Positions 34,261 through 45,526 of a DNA stretch of 64,000 bases are shown here, piece after piece. Positions within the stretch are counted from its first letter, which is position 1. Each line of letters starts with the position of its first letter. The position numbers and the translations under genes were made by a program. The stretch is from positions 107,959,708-108,023,707 of the forward strand of contig CM076194.1 of assembly GCA_038277395.1 (NCBI GenBank). The letters are read 5' to 3'. Under the pieces are notes generated by a model. It worked only from the letters and a program-made list of their open reading frames with translations. It was not told the DNA's origin and searched no databases. Origin of the DNA: Dryocosmus kuriphilus. Lineage: Eukaryota; Arthropoda; Insecta; Hymenoptera; Cynipidae.

Positions 34261-35554
34261 TGTACAATATTTAAACAATTTTTTGTTGTTGTTAACTACT
34301 GTTAGATATACAATATATATGTATATTATACATATAAAAGGCTTAATTTGTAATTTATTAAAACACATTTTTAAATATTATTAACTGAACTTTCTTATAC
34401 TTGATTTTAAATCAATTGTCACCTTTACAAATCCTCACTTAAATGTTTAACGATTTTGAGTTTCAGTGAACCCTGCAAATGAAATTTGAACCTATTAATG
34501 ATTATTGAAAGTTGAACATTTTTTCTGGCATATTCTGGATTAGAAATCATTTGTAAAATTCGAAGAATTTTTGCGACCGCTTAATAATTCTAATTTTTAA
34601 AACAACAAAATATTAATATTTCAAAATTCAGACATTGTTCAGAGTTGCCCTATTTCAAACTTTTCTTATACTTATTGTATCCTTTCATATTTGAACGGCC
34701 CCTTTGGAACGTGTAAAATTAAGTTATTTTTATTCAAGGGACAATTTTTTAATTTAGAAAATTCTAAATTGATATTACGCAAAAAGATTATATAAATCTG
34801 CATAGTTTCAAATCAGTTTTGTAAACGGATATTATAATTTCTTATAAGTAAAAATATTTTCTTATCAAAAACAGTAGACAAATAGAAATTAGACACGTTT
34901 TTCCATGAAAAATAAAAAATACTGTTGAATTTAAAAAATAAATTGATTAAAAACATGCAAGTAAAAAATCTTCAGTCAATACTCATTTTTGTAGCAGGAA
35001 AAGCATTTTGAATTTACGGCCTAAAAGTATATCGGTTGAATAAACTTTGAAAAGTGTTTGTTAGGGTTAAACAAGTACTTTATGAAATCAAACAAAATTT
35101 ATTTGATTCAAGCACACCATTATTTGACTCAAACAAATTTGTATTTGAGTCCAATAAACATTTTTCTTATATTGTAGCTTTAAGTGTCTCAAACAAAATC
35201 AATAATGTCAATGAAAATTGACGTATCGGAAAATAGCATTTCAGTCCTGCGATTAATTCTAGTAAATTTATTGTTATTAAATTTCATACAAAAATTATGC
35301 CATAAGTATATCTAAATAATATTTTTTTACTTTGAATATTGATTATTTAGTCCAGTTTCAAATATAATAAAGTTTCATTTTTAAACAAAAATAGAATTGA
35401 TCGCTTTTTCTATTTGTGATATAATTATTTAACTTGTAGTCGTAAGATGAAATCTAAAGTACCAAATAGCGATTTATAATGAACTCAGGCTCGCCAAATA
35501 AGTACCTAGTTTTCGAACCCCAGGCCGGTTTTCCACGTCCGAGGCCGGCTGAAC
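34261..35554. other. AT-rich intergenic, nothing recognised
   Basis: Unique-looking AT-rich DNA. The last 60 bases have a GGCCGG pair flanking the next element. Confidence 0.5.
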
Positions 35555-36129
35555 TAGTGGCGTACCTAAGGAGGGGTTTTTAGGTGTTAGACCCCCCCCC
35601 CCCCCCTCCAATATTGAGGAAGTAGGAGGCATATTTACTTCCTTTCTGTACACTGTCTCAGTTTTCCGTTCAGAATGTACATAAACCCCCTCAACCCCAA
35701 TTAAAATTGCCCCCAATCATTAGGAACGTATTTATTTTCGAAAAAAGAAAATGTAAACCGTAATAATTTAAACCTGGAGTCTGAAAATATTTCTATAGAA
35801 AATCTACCCATAATGAAATTGTAATAAAAATTAGCATTTTGAAATTATATTGGTAAACCGAAATTTCTCAGGAACACCAGATTAAACAGAAGTTTAAGCG
35901 GTAGGTAATTTATGGTATTCATCTTAAAATGCAATTAGTGTGTTATTAGAATACGCGCAGCATTAAATAAACATTTTGAAAAACAATTTTGTAATAACAA
36001 TAATATAGTAATAATAATAAATGTGTCTTATGAATTTTATGTCTTACATTATCCTAACTTTTCCCTGTGAGTAGTAACAAACTTTTTGTTCAGCCTTTCA
36101 ACACCCCCTTATCAAGTCCTGGGTACGCC
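35555..36129. mobile_element. hAT-like non-autonomous element, ~575 bp
   Basis: Starts TAGTGGCGTACCTAAGG and ends CCTGGGTACGCC, an imperfect inverted pair of the GTGGCGTACC type I associate with insect hAT elements. The flanks GGCTGAAC (35547-35554) and GGCTGACT (36130-36137) agree at the first six bases, a possible decayed 8-bp target duplication. A 15-C run lies at 35592-35606. The 80-codon minus frame over this edge is not a gene. Confidence 0.5.
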
Positions 36130-37338
36130 GGCTGACTTTTCCAAAAATTTTCCAAAATACTGTACAGACGTCATGAATATTATGTAAAGGCCAGCCGAGC
36201 TGAATCTCAGATCTGTAATCCTGAATGAACTGCGATAAGGAGAAAGTCAAAGACAGACAGATGTGAATGGTTGAGTAATGAGTACATCCCATTCTGCACC
36301 CTCTGTTAACACAGTAGGTTACATAAAACCATTTAAATGCACCCAAAGGGGTCTTTCATTTTTTTTCACTACGTTCAATTCGTATAAGTTAATAACTTGA
36401 CGGGTAAAATTATAAAGCTATATGATAAACGGGGTTAATTTCGTGGAAAACATGTAGTCTATATTTTTGCAGACACTTTTTTGTTAATTTTTCTTCAAAG
36501 TTATATATTCTTGCATACCATTAGAATAATGATTTATGATAAAAGTTACAAAATGACGCTTCATATAATAGTGTTTTAGTGCAAAATCTTCTCATATTCT
36601 GCTTTAGTTAGAATTATTCTAGTTAATGAAGTAAATAAAAAGTACGCACGCAAGTCATAAGTTTTGAGTCTCCAATATCAAATATTTGTTTTATTCTTTA
36701 TCTCGATAATGTGGCGTAACATAATCAAACATTGGAAATACACACTGCTTTTTTTATAACATAGTTCGCAGATGAACGAGTAAAGTGTATAATTAACTCT
36801 TATCTAATGTTGATTGTAGTATAAGAAGCATTTCCGGTTAAAATCCACGATCTTTTCTGCAACAGTCTTGCATATTTAGTAAAATAATTGCAGAAAAAAA
36901 AGCAAGACAAAAAGTAAAAAAGGTTTGAAAGCGGTTATTACATATGGTGTACTCATTTTTTAAATAAAATTATTTTGAATTATAATTTATAAAATGGAAT
37001 AGTTCGAGAAACTGTGTTTACAGTAGAAGAATTTTAAACTAGATAGATTAAAAATAAATAAAATAGAACTGAAAATACTCAAAGTTGAATACTTCTTTAA
37101 GTTTGTAGCATTTTAAATTGGACAGGATTCTAAAATGATTTAATTTTTAAGACCTCGGCCTCAAATTCCAAATTCTACGTTTTCTGAACTTTCAACATAC
37201 TGCTTTGCAATTCTTTTAATTTTGAAACGTGCAAACAGAAAAGCTATGTACACATCGATCGACTAATTGGAAAATGAAGGCTCAGTTTTTAAAGCTGTTT
37301 CAAAATTATTAAATTTTGACGGCATTAACTTTGAAATT
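36130..37338. other. AT-rich intergenic, nothing recognised
   Basis: No gene, tRNA or clear repeat; it runs up to the Penelope-like pseudo-LTR. Confidence 0.5.
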
Positions 37339-37560
37339 CTTTAGTTGTGCAAGTTTCTAATTTAAATTTGCACAGTATTAAAGGTTTCTAGTTAGAAAGT
37401 TGAATTGTCGATCAACGAGAGTAAATAAAAAGACCAAAATTTGATCAGTAAGGCGACGTTTCGTTGGCTTGATTTAACAACCTCACTAGGCTATATTTGA
37501 ATAACACACATCAAGTTTGAATGCCATCAAACAGCATACACACAGAGATTTTTATAAATA
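37339..37560. repeat. Penelope-like pseudo-LTR, copy 1
   Basis: Matches the reverse complement of 41563-41789: CTTTAGTTGTGCAAGTT, GACCAAAATTTGAT, GGCTATATTTGA and TTTTTATAAATAT lie in the same order. It is placed just upstream of the Penelope-like RT, as pseudo-LTRs are. Confidence 0.8.
37455..37489 (-). ncRNA. Degraded hammerhead-ribozyme-like core
   Basis: On the minus strand CTAGTGAGG, a GTTG...CAAC-type stem II with loop, then CGAAACGTC. The hammerhead core would be CTGATGA...GAAA with a cleavage triplet; here CTGATGA is scrambled to CTAGTGA, so it is presumably inactive. Penelope-like elements are known to carry such ribozymes in their pseudo-LTRs. Confidence 0.4.
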
Positions 37561-37611
37561 TGAATATATCAAGACTAAAAACGATCAATTACTGTGAGAC
37601 ACAAATTTATG

Positions 37612-38935
37612 GAGATTTAAAAAAAAAAAGGCATTAAGTTCCCAAAATCACACATTGACGATAGTTTTGAACTTCAAACAAATTTTTTAAATGTCACATT
37701 AGATGATAACCATGTTTTTCTTTCACTTGATGTGAGTTCGTTATTTACGAACGTCCCGTGCAGTTTGGTTCTTGATAGTTAAGATAGAAGATTTGCTGAT
37801 ATCGACCAAAATTGTAAAATTCCGTTTGAAGATATGATTTATTGTACTAAATTTGTGTATGAAAACACCTTTTTCAGTTTTGAAAATGATTTATATCAAC
37901 AAATATTCGGTACACCGATGGGTTCGCCCATTTCACCTTTGTTTGCGAATATTGTGATGGATGCTTTGATAAGTGATTGTTTGAAAAAAACTAAAAATAT
38001 TCACATATTGTACCCCAATTTTTTATTATCCGTAAAATTATGACACCATTTTATGTATTCACAAAGAACACGTTGATTCTACAATTAAAATTTTTAATCC
38101 CTATATGATAAAAACTTACAATTTACGTTTAAACTAAAGTATAACAAGCGGATCAATTTTTTAGATATGACACTAATTAGGAGTGATAATCGTATCATTA
38201 CTAATTGTTATCAAAAACGAACTTCTTCAGGTAGATTAATTAGTCACCTTTCAAATCATCCTATCCAACAAAAAAAAATATTGTTTATAATTTGGTTGAC
38301 CGAACGATATCATTATTTCATAAAAAATGCCACAATAGTAACTTAAAAATCAAACAATTCTTATTAAATAATGATTATCTACCTAATTTTATTTCGGACC
38401 ATATTAAGATTATATTGAATAAAATTAGATACCTATCGTTCGAATCTTAATAATAAGGATACACCTGATATTTTATATAGTCACCTTCAGAAAGTTTGTT
38501 TAGCTGTTAAGGAAAAATTTTATCATTTTTCTGCGATTCTAAAACGATCTCTTCAGTTAAAAAAAATTTAAGCTCTGTTATAAGATTAGGCAAAGACAAT
38601 AGGGATAAAAGCAACGTTGTATAAAAAAATTTTCTTGTCACGTTTGTCCTGCATCATATATAGGTGAAACAAAAAGGGCGCTAAAAACGTATCTTTGAAC
38701 ATAAGAATAATAAAAATAGTGAAAAAGTAATTCTTATTCATTAAGATAATTGTAATCATACATTTGATTGAGATGATGCAATTTTTGTTGAACACGAGTC
38801 AAACTATAATAAAAGATTGATATCAGAGATGATTCACATAAAATGCAATCGCAACAGCATTAATAAGAAGGAAGATATCTATTATTTTAATCAGTCCTAT
38901 TTTTCACTAATCAGAAAACTAAAATTGTAACTCGT
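37612..38935 (+). pseudogene. Penelope-like RT and GIY-YIG pseudogene
   Basis: The reading begins VFLSLDVSSLFTNVP near 37711 (RT motif A), then FGTPMGSPISPLFANIVMDA at 37906-37965, the signature RT block of Penelope-like elements. The catalytic YVDD segment is lost in a frame break near 38020-38050. Downstream, RINFLDMTLIRSDNRIITN and SGRLISHLSNHP (38150-38265) match the post-RT region, and YIGETKRALKT (38660-38695) with NYNKRLISEMIHIK (38808-38850) match the GIY-YIG endonuclease. Many stops and frame changes make it inactive. The mariner sits just downstream. Confidence 0.82.
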
Positions 38936-38965
38936 TCTTCAAAAAAAAATTGGTTCATATATATA

Positions 38966-40297
38966 CGAGCTCTGTCCGAAAAGTATCCGGAATACCTTCA
39001 TACCTCCACGCTGGTGTTATTTACGTCATCCGGCGAGTGACATCCTTCAAAGTAGTCCCAATTTGTTTGAACGACGCGCTCCCAGCGGCGTTACCACTTT
39101 CTGAAGCAGTCCTGGTAGTCAGTTTTCGAAATAGCCTTTGGTACACTCGTCGCATTTGTTTGAATCGTCTCGATGTCGTCAAACCGGTGACCTTTGAGTG
39201 GAGTTTCCAATCTTGAAAATAGCCAAAAGTAACAGGGAGCTATGTCGGGACTGTACGGTGACTGGCGAAGCTGTACGACTTTGTGCTTTGTCAAATATTG
39301 TTGCACAAGGTTCGATGTATGCGCTGGCGAATTATCGTGGTGAAGAAGCCAGTCACCGCATGACCAAAGCTGAGGCCGTTTTCTTCTACATAATTACGTC
39401 ATGCAATCTTTTCAGAACTTCAAGATAAAATTCTTTATTAATTGTCTGACCTGTAGGAGCGTATTCGTGGTGCACAACACCTTCATAATCGAAAAAAATC
39501 AATCAACATTGACTTGACATTGCTCCGACTTTGACGTGCTTTTTTCGGTCGTGGCTTGGATGAAAGCTTCCACTGTGAAGACTGTTGTTTTGTTTCAAGA
39601 TCATAACCATGAAACCACGATTCATCACCAGTAATAATCTTTTTGAGTACATTTTCATCATCAGAAACCATTTCCAAGTTGTCCTCAGCGACTTCAAAGC
39701 GAAGCTTTTTCTGCTCTTCTGCGAGCAATTTTGGAATGAATTTTGCACACACACGAGTCATTCCCAGTTTCTCGGTTAAAATTTCGCAAACATTCGTTTT
39801 CGGAATTCTAAGATCATATTCTAGTTCGCGCAGGGTCAACCGGCGATCTTCTTTAATCGCAAGTCGCACACGCTCGATATTTTTCGGTGTTCTTGTGCTT
39901 GAAGGACGGCCGCAGCGAGAATCACTGTCAGCAAATTGGCGGCCACCTTTAAATCGCTTTTACCATTCATATATATGGGCTTTTACCCATACAGTCATCT
40001 CCAAAGGCCTTTTGGATCATTTCAACCATTTCTGCACAAGTCTTTTTCAGTTTAAAACAGATGCAAATTCGCTGTTCAATTCTTTTGGTCATTTGAGCAA
40101 AAAACAAATCCGCCAAATGCCAAAAAGACTCCGTACACAATTACACACTGTGTGCGAACGAAAGCGTCTCGACAAAAACTGCGGCTTCGAAGGAGTTCCT
40201 CAAGAGATGCAGTTTACAATGGCACCCGGTAGAGGGCGCTCGAACGTTCTGGCGCGGAGATTCAAAGGTATTCCGGATACTTTTCGGACAGACCTCG
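38966..40297 (-). mobile_element. mariner element, 1332 bp, TA-flanked
   Basis: Inverted termini CGAGCTCTGTCCGAAAAG at 38966 and CTTTTCGGACAGACCTCG ending at 40297 continue inwards through TATCCGGAATACCTT, with one mismatch in the outer 30. TA lies on both sides (38964-38965, 40298-40299). The length is normal for mariner. The transposase is on the minus strand. Confidence 0.95.
39091..40092 (-). pseudogene. mariner transposase, inactive
   Basis: Starts MTKRIEQRICICFKLKKTCA at 40092. The helix-turn-helix part is broken by stops near 39930-39960. The central frame (39869-39483) has RLTLRELEYDLRIPKTNVCE and the first catalytic site TGDESWFHGYDLETKQQSSQ. A frame change near 39500 leads to the C-terminal frame KHKVVQLRQSPYSPDIAPCY, ending QDCFRKW at 39091. 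The third catalytic Asp of the DD34D triad, expected in APCDFWLF, is Tyr here. The HDNAPAH block is degenerate. Not functional. Confidence 0.9.
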
Positions 40298-40357
40298 TAT
40301 ATATTGCACTCGGAGGACGGCAAAATCTCCCTCCCTACAAATTGCTCACGAAGGTCC

Positions 40358-40576
40358 TTAGGAAATGAAGGCACGAAAAACGGCTCCCGTTACATAAAAT
40401 TCCTTGGCAGGGACACACTGACCGGCGAAGGATAAAACCTTTCCTGGAGTCAGAACTGTGAATACTTGGGATACAAAGTTTCGTTTGCACTCTGCAGTCA
40501 TCTCGGCATTCATAGCAGACAATTTATTTGAAACGTCTCTCGTCTGCTTCTCTTTGGTCTGCTTATTTATATACAT
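40358..40576 (-). CDS. Small uncharacterised ORF, 72 aa
   Basis: ATG at 40576 in good context (CACCATG). The product MYINKQTKEKQTRDVSNKLS... ends AKEFYVTGAVFRAFIS. It is GC-richer than its surroundings and has balanced amino-acid use, but I recognise no domain, signal peptide or membrane segment. It lies between the mariner and the right pseudo-LTR, so it may be debris of an older gene. Confidence 0.2.
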   Translation of the reverse strand: MYINKQTKEKQTRDVSNKLSAMNAEMTAECKRNFVSQVFTVLTPGKVLSFAGQCVPAKEFYVTGAVFRAFIS

Positions 40577-41562
40577 GGTGAAATTTGAGGTTAGTTTGTG
40601 CGGAGATTATAGATATTGTTAATAAATGAATGACGGCCTGGCATGGGGTAGCGAGAGAGCAACGCAATAACACATTGAAAGTCAATTGGCTAAAAATACT
40701 AAATTATAAATATTAAACCACGCGATATTTCCATACACTACTAAAATTCTAATTTACTTTTACCGAACTGAAAAGAGAAAACGGGACGCGGACCTGTAGT
40801 CAAGTGAGCCACCAAACAAACATCACTACCTCTCCCCACCATGCAGTCGAGAGAGTTCGAGCGACAGACACAAGGAAAGTTACCGCGCGGAACAATAGCG
40901 TCAGGGACACAGTTCCAAGGATCATAAACCTTATTAGAAATAGTAAACATGTCCCAATTAGAAATTCAAAAAAGTATTAACCGGGTTTACAGGTTATATG
41001 AATATAGATTTAATATTGGGAATGGCCATAGGTCCAGCCGGTTGTGGAAATTACTTGCTACGTGATAGGTGGATATTTTTTCGACCCCCCCCCCCCCCCC
41101 CCCCCCCATTGTGGGATGCCCTTCCAGGTCATTCAATACGTTTGCAAGATTGATCACGGTTGGCCGAGCTAATATCCCTTTAATATTTTATTAAAAACTT
41201 TTATATTACCACTTTCACACTTTCAACATTTTTAAAACTCTTCTCTGACAGCTAAAATCTTAATATTATGGTATATGTAAAATAGAGAGGGCTATCATGT
41301 ACCATTTAAAACACCAAGCTGTAATTCTCAGCAGAGCTGCAGAGTGCAAACGACATTTCGTATTCCATTTCGAGACATTTTATCCTAACGCAGGTAATAA
41401 GTATACCGCTAGAAAATTACTTATAGAATAATTTATCCCCTAATTTTTACTGTGTTAGAGACCATTTGGTTCCTCATTTGATCGAATATTGTCGATTCAA
41501 TCGGTACAAAAATGGGAATTGTTAAACTTACGAAACGAGTTAACCAATATGTTAACTATTTA
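40577..41562. other. Intergenic with 23-base poly-C run
   Basis: No gene recognised. A C run at 41085-41107 lies within a moderately GC-rich stretch (40770-40930 and 41030-41150), possibly an edge of a decayed element. Confidence 0.45.
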
Positions 41563-41789
41563 TATTTATAAAAATTTTTGTGTGTATTCTGTTTAATTGC
41601 ATTCAAACTAATATGGTGTACGTTAATCAAATATAGCCTGATAAGGTTGGCAAACCAAGCCAACGAAACATCGCCTTACTAATCAAATTTTGGTCATTTT
41701 ATTTACTCTCGTATGATCGACAATTCGACGTTCTAACCAAAAACCTTTAATACTTTGCAATTTTAAATTAGGAACTTGCACAACTAAAG
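41563..41789. repeat. Penelope-like pseudo-LTR, copy 2 (inverted)
   Basis: Inverted partner of 37339-37560. Together they enclose the RT pseudogene, the mariner and the small ORF, giving a 4.45-kb bracketed block. Confidence 0.8.
41638..41672 (+). ncRNA. Hammerhead-ribozyme-like core
   Basis: CTGATAAGG, then TTGGC...GCCAA (stem II with an AAACCAA loop), then CGAAACATC. Compared with CTGATGA...GAAA...GTC there is one G-to-A change in the core and ATC in place of GTC. ATC still fits the NUH cleavage rule. Stem I pairing is weak by eye. Confidence 0.45.
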
Positions 41790-42653
41790 GCCAAAGAGAA
41801 ATTATATCCATCTTTCATCGAGTAGCTTCCGGAGAGTCAGCACCTAAGTCTCGAACCTTCGAATTTTTGAGTTTCCCTTAATTCATAACTAAAATATAAA
41901 ATATAATACGGTATTCTTCGAGTCATTTTGTAGTTTCCTGCTCCTCTCTCTATTTTGTCGAGGTGAAGTTTTATTCTGTTAATCATAAGGGAAGCATTCC
42001 TTGATTTAGTGTGGTCTTTCTTTTTGGTTGTGGCTTTTGCTTAGGTAACTTAGACTTTTTGGAACACTAATTATGGAATACTCCTGATTGAATTAATTAA
42101 TTTTTTTTTTGTGATCATTGGTTTCTTTAATTGATTTTTTTAATTGCCTTGATACTGTGCATTTGAATTTGATTCTAATTATGTGCATTTGATTCTGATT
42201 TGAAATATTTTGTCACCTATTTTCCCTTTATTTGATTCCGTTCTGAAGTGTCATTTGTGATTAATTTTTCCCTGTTTTGTGTAATGTTTGTCCCTGATTC
42301 AATAATTTGATAATTTCATATTTCTTGAATTGCTCTGCGTTCCCTAAATGATTTCAAATCTAGTCCTACATAACTTCCAAAATCTAGTCGAATTACCGGA
42401 TTAAAAGTCAATTTAGTTTTAGATTTGTTAAGGTCAGCTGGCACACAGAAATACCTATATTACCGACCTCAATTTTTAGGATTTATCATTTTATTTTTTG
42501 AACCTCAGAACTTTTTTTGTAAATAAAATATCGAACTGAAACTTTGGGAAATTAATGAGATTACAATAAATTGCGTTTACATACATTATTTGAGTAGGAA
42601 TTTTGGAAAAAAATTTTTTCGACGACACTAAGCCTTGAAAAATTTTGGGGTGC
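41790..42653. other. AT-rich intergenic, nothing recognised
   Basis: No gene or element end is seen. Confidence 0.5.
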
Positions 42654-43300
42654 AGTTCCGAATAGCTGAATTTTCCGACTTTATTGAAACTTCGTGTACT
42701 TATGTATTTTGACGCGCTGATTACGAATATGATAGTGAAAATTGGCGACTAGGTGATTTTCATGGTGAAACCCATAAAAATCAAGTTTTTTGCGTTTATC
42801 TCTGTAAATACGCAGAATTTCGAAAAATGTTGTAAACAAAAGTTTTAGCTATTATAAAAATACATCTTTCTTGTTGAACACACTTTTTATCTAAAACCAT
42901 TATTTTTCGAGAAAAAGAGGGTTGCGTTGGAAAAACAAGAAAACGACCAAGAAAGTTAAGGAAATGCGTTCGGTCACGCTTTTTTCCAATTTTGTTAAAA
43001 CTTCTTATATTTATGTAATTTGTCACGCTGATTACGAATATGATAATGAAAATTGTCGACAAAGCGATTTTCATGGTGAAAACCGTAAAAACGCCATAAA
43101 AATCACGTTTTTTGCGTTTATCTCAGTAACTATGCAGAATTTCGAAAAATATTTCAAACAAAAGTTTTAGCTAGTATAAAAATACATATTTTTTCTTGTA
43201 TACACTTTTTTGTCTAAAACCATTATTTTTTGAGAAAAAGAGGATTGCGTTGGAAAAACAAGAAAAAGATGAAGAAAGTTATTGAAATGCGTTCGGTCAC
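42654..43300 (+). repeat. Two tandem ~311-bp modules, left flank of Merlin remnant
   Basis: CGCTGATTACGAATATGATA recurs 311 bp apart (near 42715 and 43026). Both modules end with AAAGAGGNTTGCGTTGG and GAAATGCGTTCGGTCACGC. The modules are inverted relative to 45527-45856 and related to the arms at 33345-33640. Confidence 0.88.
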
Positions 43301-43494
43301 GCTCGTCCCCCTTTTCCAAGGTTAGGGGAGGGGGGATACGCATTCACTGACTATTTGCGGAAATATGTAGGGGCGGAAAGGCACCCCTGTGATTGATCAC
43401 AGGTATAATGTTGTTTATCCACCTACCTGTACAATAGATCTTTGTTTTTGCATTGTATCTCCATTGGTTTCGGCTTGGTACCTACTCACGCTCT
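43301..43494. other. Minisatellite-like fragment
   Basis: GGGCGGAAAGGCACCCCTG and GTGATTGATCACAGG near 43373-43405 match the style of the minisatellite units at 33674-34075, supporting a common element architecture. Confidence 0.5.
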
Positions 43495-44341
43495 TCACCG
43501 CTGCCACAAAAATTGGCAGAGGTGATCTGCAAGATTGCTCTTGTGCACTCCTCCTCGTGAGAGGAATCGTCCCATCCACCGCCAAGATGACTCGATGTTT
43601 TGAGTGTGTGCTCCGGCATCGCTATTCACAAACTCCTCGGAATGATTAACAATTTGGTGAACAAATCCATGATCTTCGAGCCTGATATAGCCCTTCCAAC
43701 AATCAATGTGAATCTCTGTCCCTTCTGCTACATGCTTTTTTATTAATCTGATTAGAGTAGCCTGATCTCTCTTGTTATCGGGACAGATTTCCAACCGATA
43801 GTTGTAAGGATGACCTCTCTGAATCATGCCGAGGAACCATGATCCTTCCACTACATGTCCTCGCTCGTATTTTCGACGCCCGATCTTGCAATCATCCATT
43901 TCAACTACTTCACCGACACCTCCAATGCGACCTTCCTCTCCGAAGTGACTGACCTTCGACAATGCTACTTTCCGGGATAGTCTGTTCGAAATTGAAGCCT
44001 ACAGCGAAACAATAAGAAATAACCATACATGCCGCTGCGGAAATGTGACACCTCTCAAACCACGTATTTTCCGCAACAATATTTGTGTGGCGATACCTAT
44101 CTGCTTTATAACACAAGAACTGGCCGCAAGTCATTTCAGAGTCTAAAAGAGTCATTTTTTTCTTGTGTTTTGAACAAAATCCTTCAGTTGGAATGAGTTC
44201 AATTTGTCTCAACCACTGAAGTGTTTTTTCTCTTTTTTGAAGAATCATACTCAGATTGAAAATATTATATTTTTCATCCATGTTGGTTAGAACTCGAGAG
44301 AAGAAAACTTCAAAAATAATGAATGCGTGCATGAAACACAC
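43495..44341 (-). pseudogene. Merlin (IS1595/ISXO2-like) transposase, frameshifted
   Basis: The N-terminal frame (44341-43910) has IELIPTEGFCSKHKKKMTLL, a decayed zinc-ribbon-like part, then ENTWFERCHISAAACMVISY. The second frame (43962-43495) carries the DDE domain: GRIGGVGEVVEMDDCKIGRR with the first catalytic Asp, EIHIDCWKGYIRLEDHG with the second, and AHTQNIESSWRWMGRFLSRG around the third acidic site. The two frames overlap by about 50 bp and a short linker present in relatives seems missing, so a frameshift or deletion lies near 43950. The catalytic part itself is open and well kept. Confidence 0.85.
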
Positions 44342-44353
44342 GCCTGTTAGTAC

Positions 44354-45148
44354 TACACTGTAAAATTTTTTGGGAATTTTCCCTACTGATTTTTAGGGAA
44401 AATTCCCAAATTTCGTTGCGAAAAAGGGCTTTCCAAAAAATGTTAGGGAATTTTCCCTAATTTTAGGGAAAGTTCCGGAAAAGTATGAAATATTCCCTAA
44501 CTGGTCGGGAATTTTCCGGGAACTTAAGGGAATTGACAAAATCCTGAGAGGGTCGACCTACATGGAGGAGGTACGAGTAGCTACCGCTAGATGGCCTAAA
44601 AATTGGGCTCTCGCAAGTAAGACGGAGATCTCCGTTTATAAAGGCGGGACGTTCCCAGCTTCGGTTCCAGAAGTAAACCCTTCCATATGAAGTAGACGTT
44701 TCACTATGAAATTTTAGAGGAAATCCGTAAAGTTCCAACTTCCCTTTGAATTTTCCTAGTAATTGAAAGGGTAAATTTCCACATTTTGCGAAATTTTCTG
44801 TACGAAACATTAGGGAGAATTCCCTAATTTTTCGGAAATTTTTCATATCTTTTCAGAGTTTTTCCCTAATACTATAAGGAAATATTCCCGAAAATTTAGG
44901 TAAATTCCAATCATTTTCGAAAATTTTCCCTATAAAACATTAGGAAAAATTCTCTAAATCTTACGTAAATTTCCAAATTTTACGGAATTTTCCCTACGAA
45001 AAATCAGGGAAAATTCACTAATTTTTCGAAAATTTTTCATATCTTTCTAAGTTTTTCCCTAATAACTATTAGGGAAAATTCCCGGAAAGTTAGGATTAAT
45101 TTTCCCGAATATTTTCGGGAAAATTCCCGAAAAATCTTTTACAGTGTA
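44354..45148. mobile_element. 795-bp TIR element packed with GGGAAAATTCCC words
   Basis: Begins TACACTGTAAAA and ends TTTTACAGTGTA. Both halves are filled with AGGGAAAATTCCC, TTTTCCCTAA and AATTTTTCATATCTTT words in both orientations. A GC-richer insert near 44535-44700 (GGAGGAGGTACGAGTAGCTA) splits the palindromic arrays. There is no coding capacity; the long minus frame over it follows from the repeats. Confidence 0.82.
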
Positions 45149-45189
45149 GGAGCGGGGACGGTTGAGAAAGATCTGTCGCTTATTGCACT

Positions 45190-45526
45190 AAAATTTGTTA
45201 AATTTTATCAGATGTATCACTAATTTTCTCGAAAACTATCACTCGTATTAAAAAATGTTTAAAACAAAAAATGTGTATCTCGATAACGTTCACAACTTTT
45301 GATTGAACGATTTTGCGAAAGTTTGGGTATTGACTAATCTAAACGCAAAAAACCTTGATTTTTAAGGGGTTTTTTCCCATGATAATCGATGTATCACTAA
45401 TTTTCGCGAAAACTATTACTTGTAGATAAAAATGTTACGGACAAAATATGTGTAACTCGATTAGATGTACAACTTTTGTTTTCAATATTTGATAATATTG
45501 TGGGTATTGGTTTAGATAAACGAAAA
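45190..45526. repeat. ~180-bp duplication
   Basis: GATGTATCACTAATTTTC near 45210 and 45389, each followed by CGAAAACTAT, then ATGTGTATCTCGAT or ATGTGTAACTCGAT and ACAACTTTTG: two diverged copies. Confidence 0.75.

Noticed and set aside
39643..40368. 241-codon plus ORF across the mariner
   Set aside because: Antisense to the mariner transposase; no feature of its own.
44463..44846. 127-codon minus ORF
   Set aside because: Covers the GGGAAAATTCCC arrays of the 795-bp element; repeat-derived.
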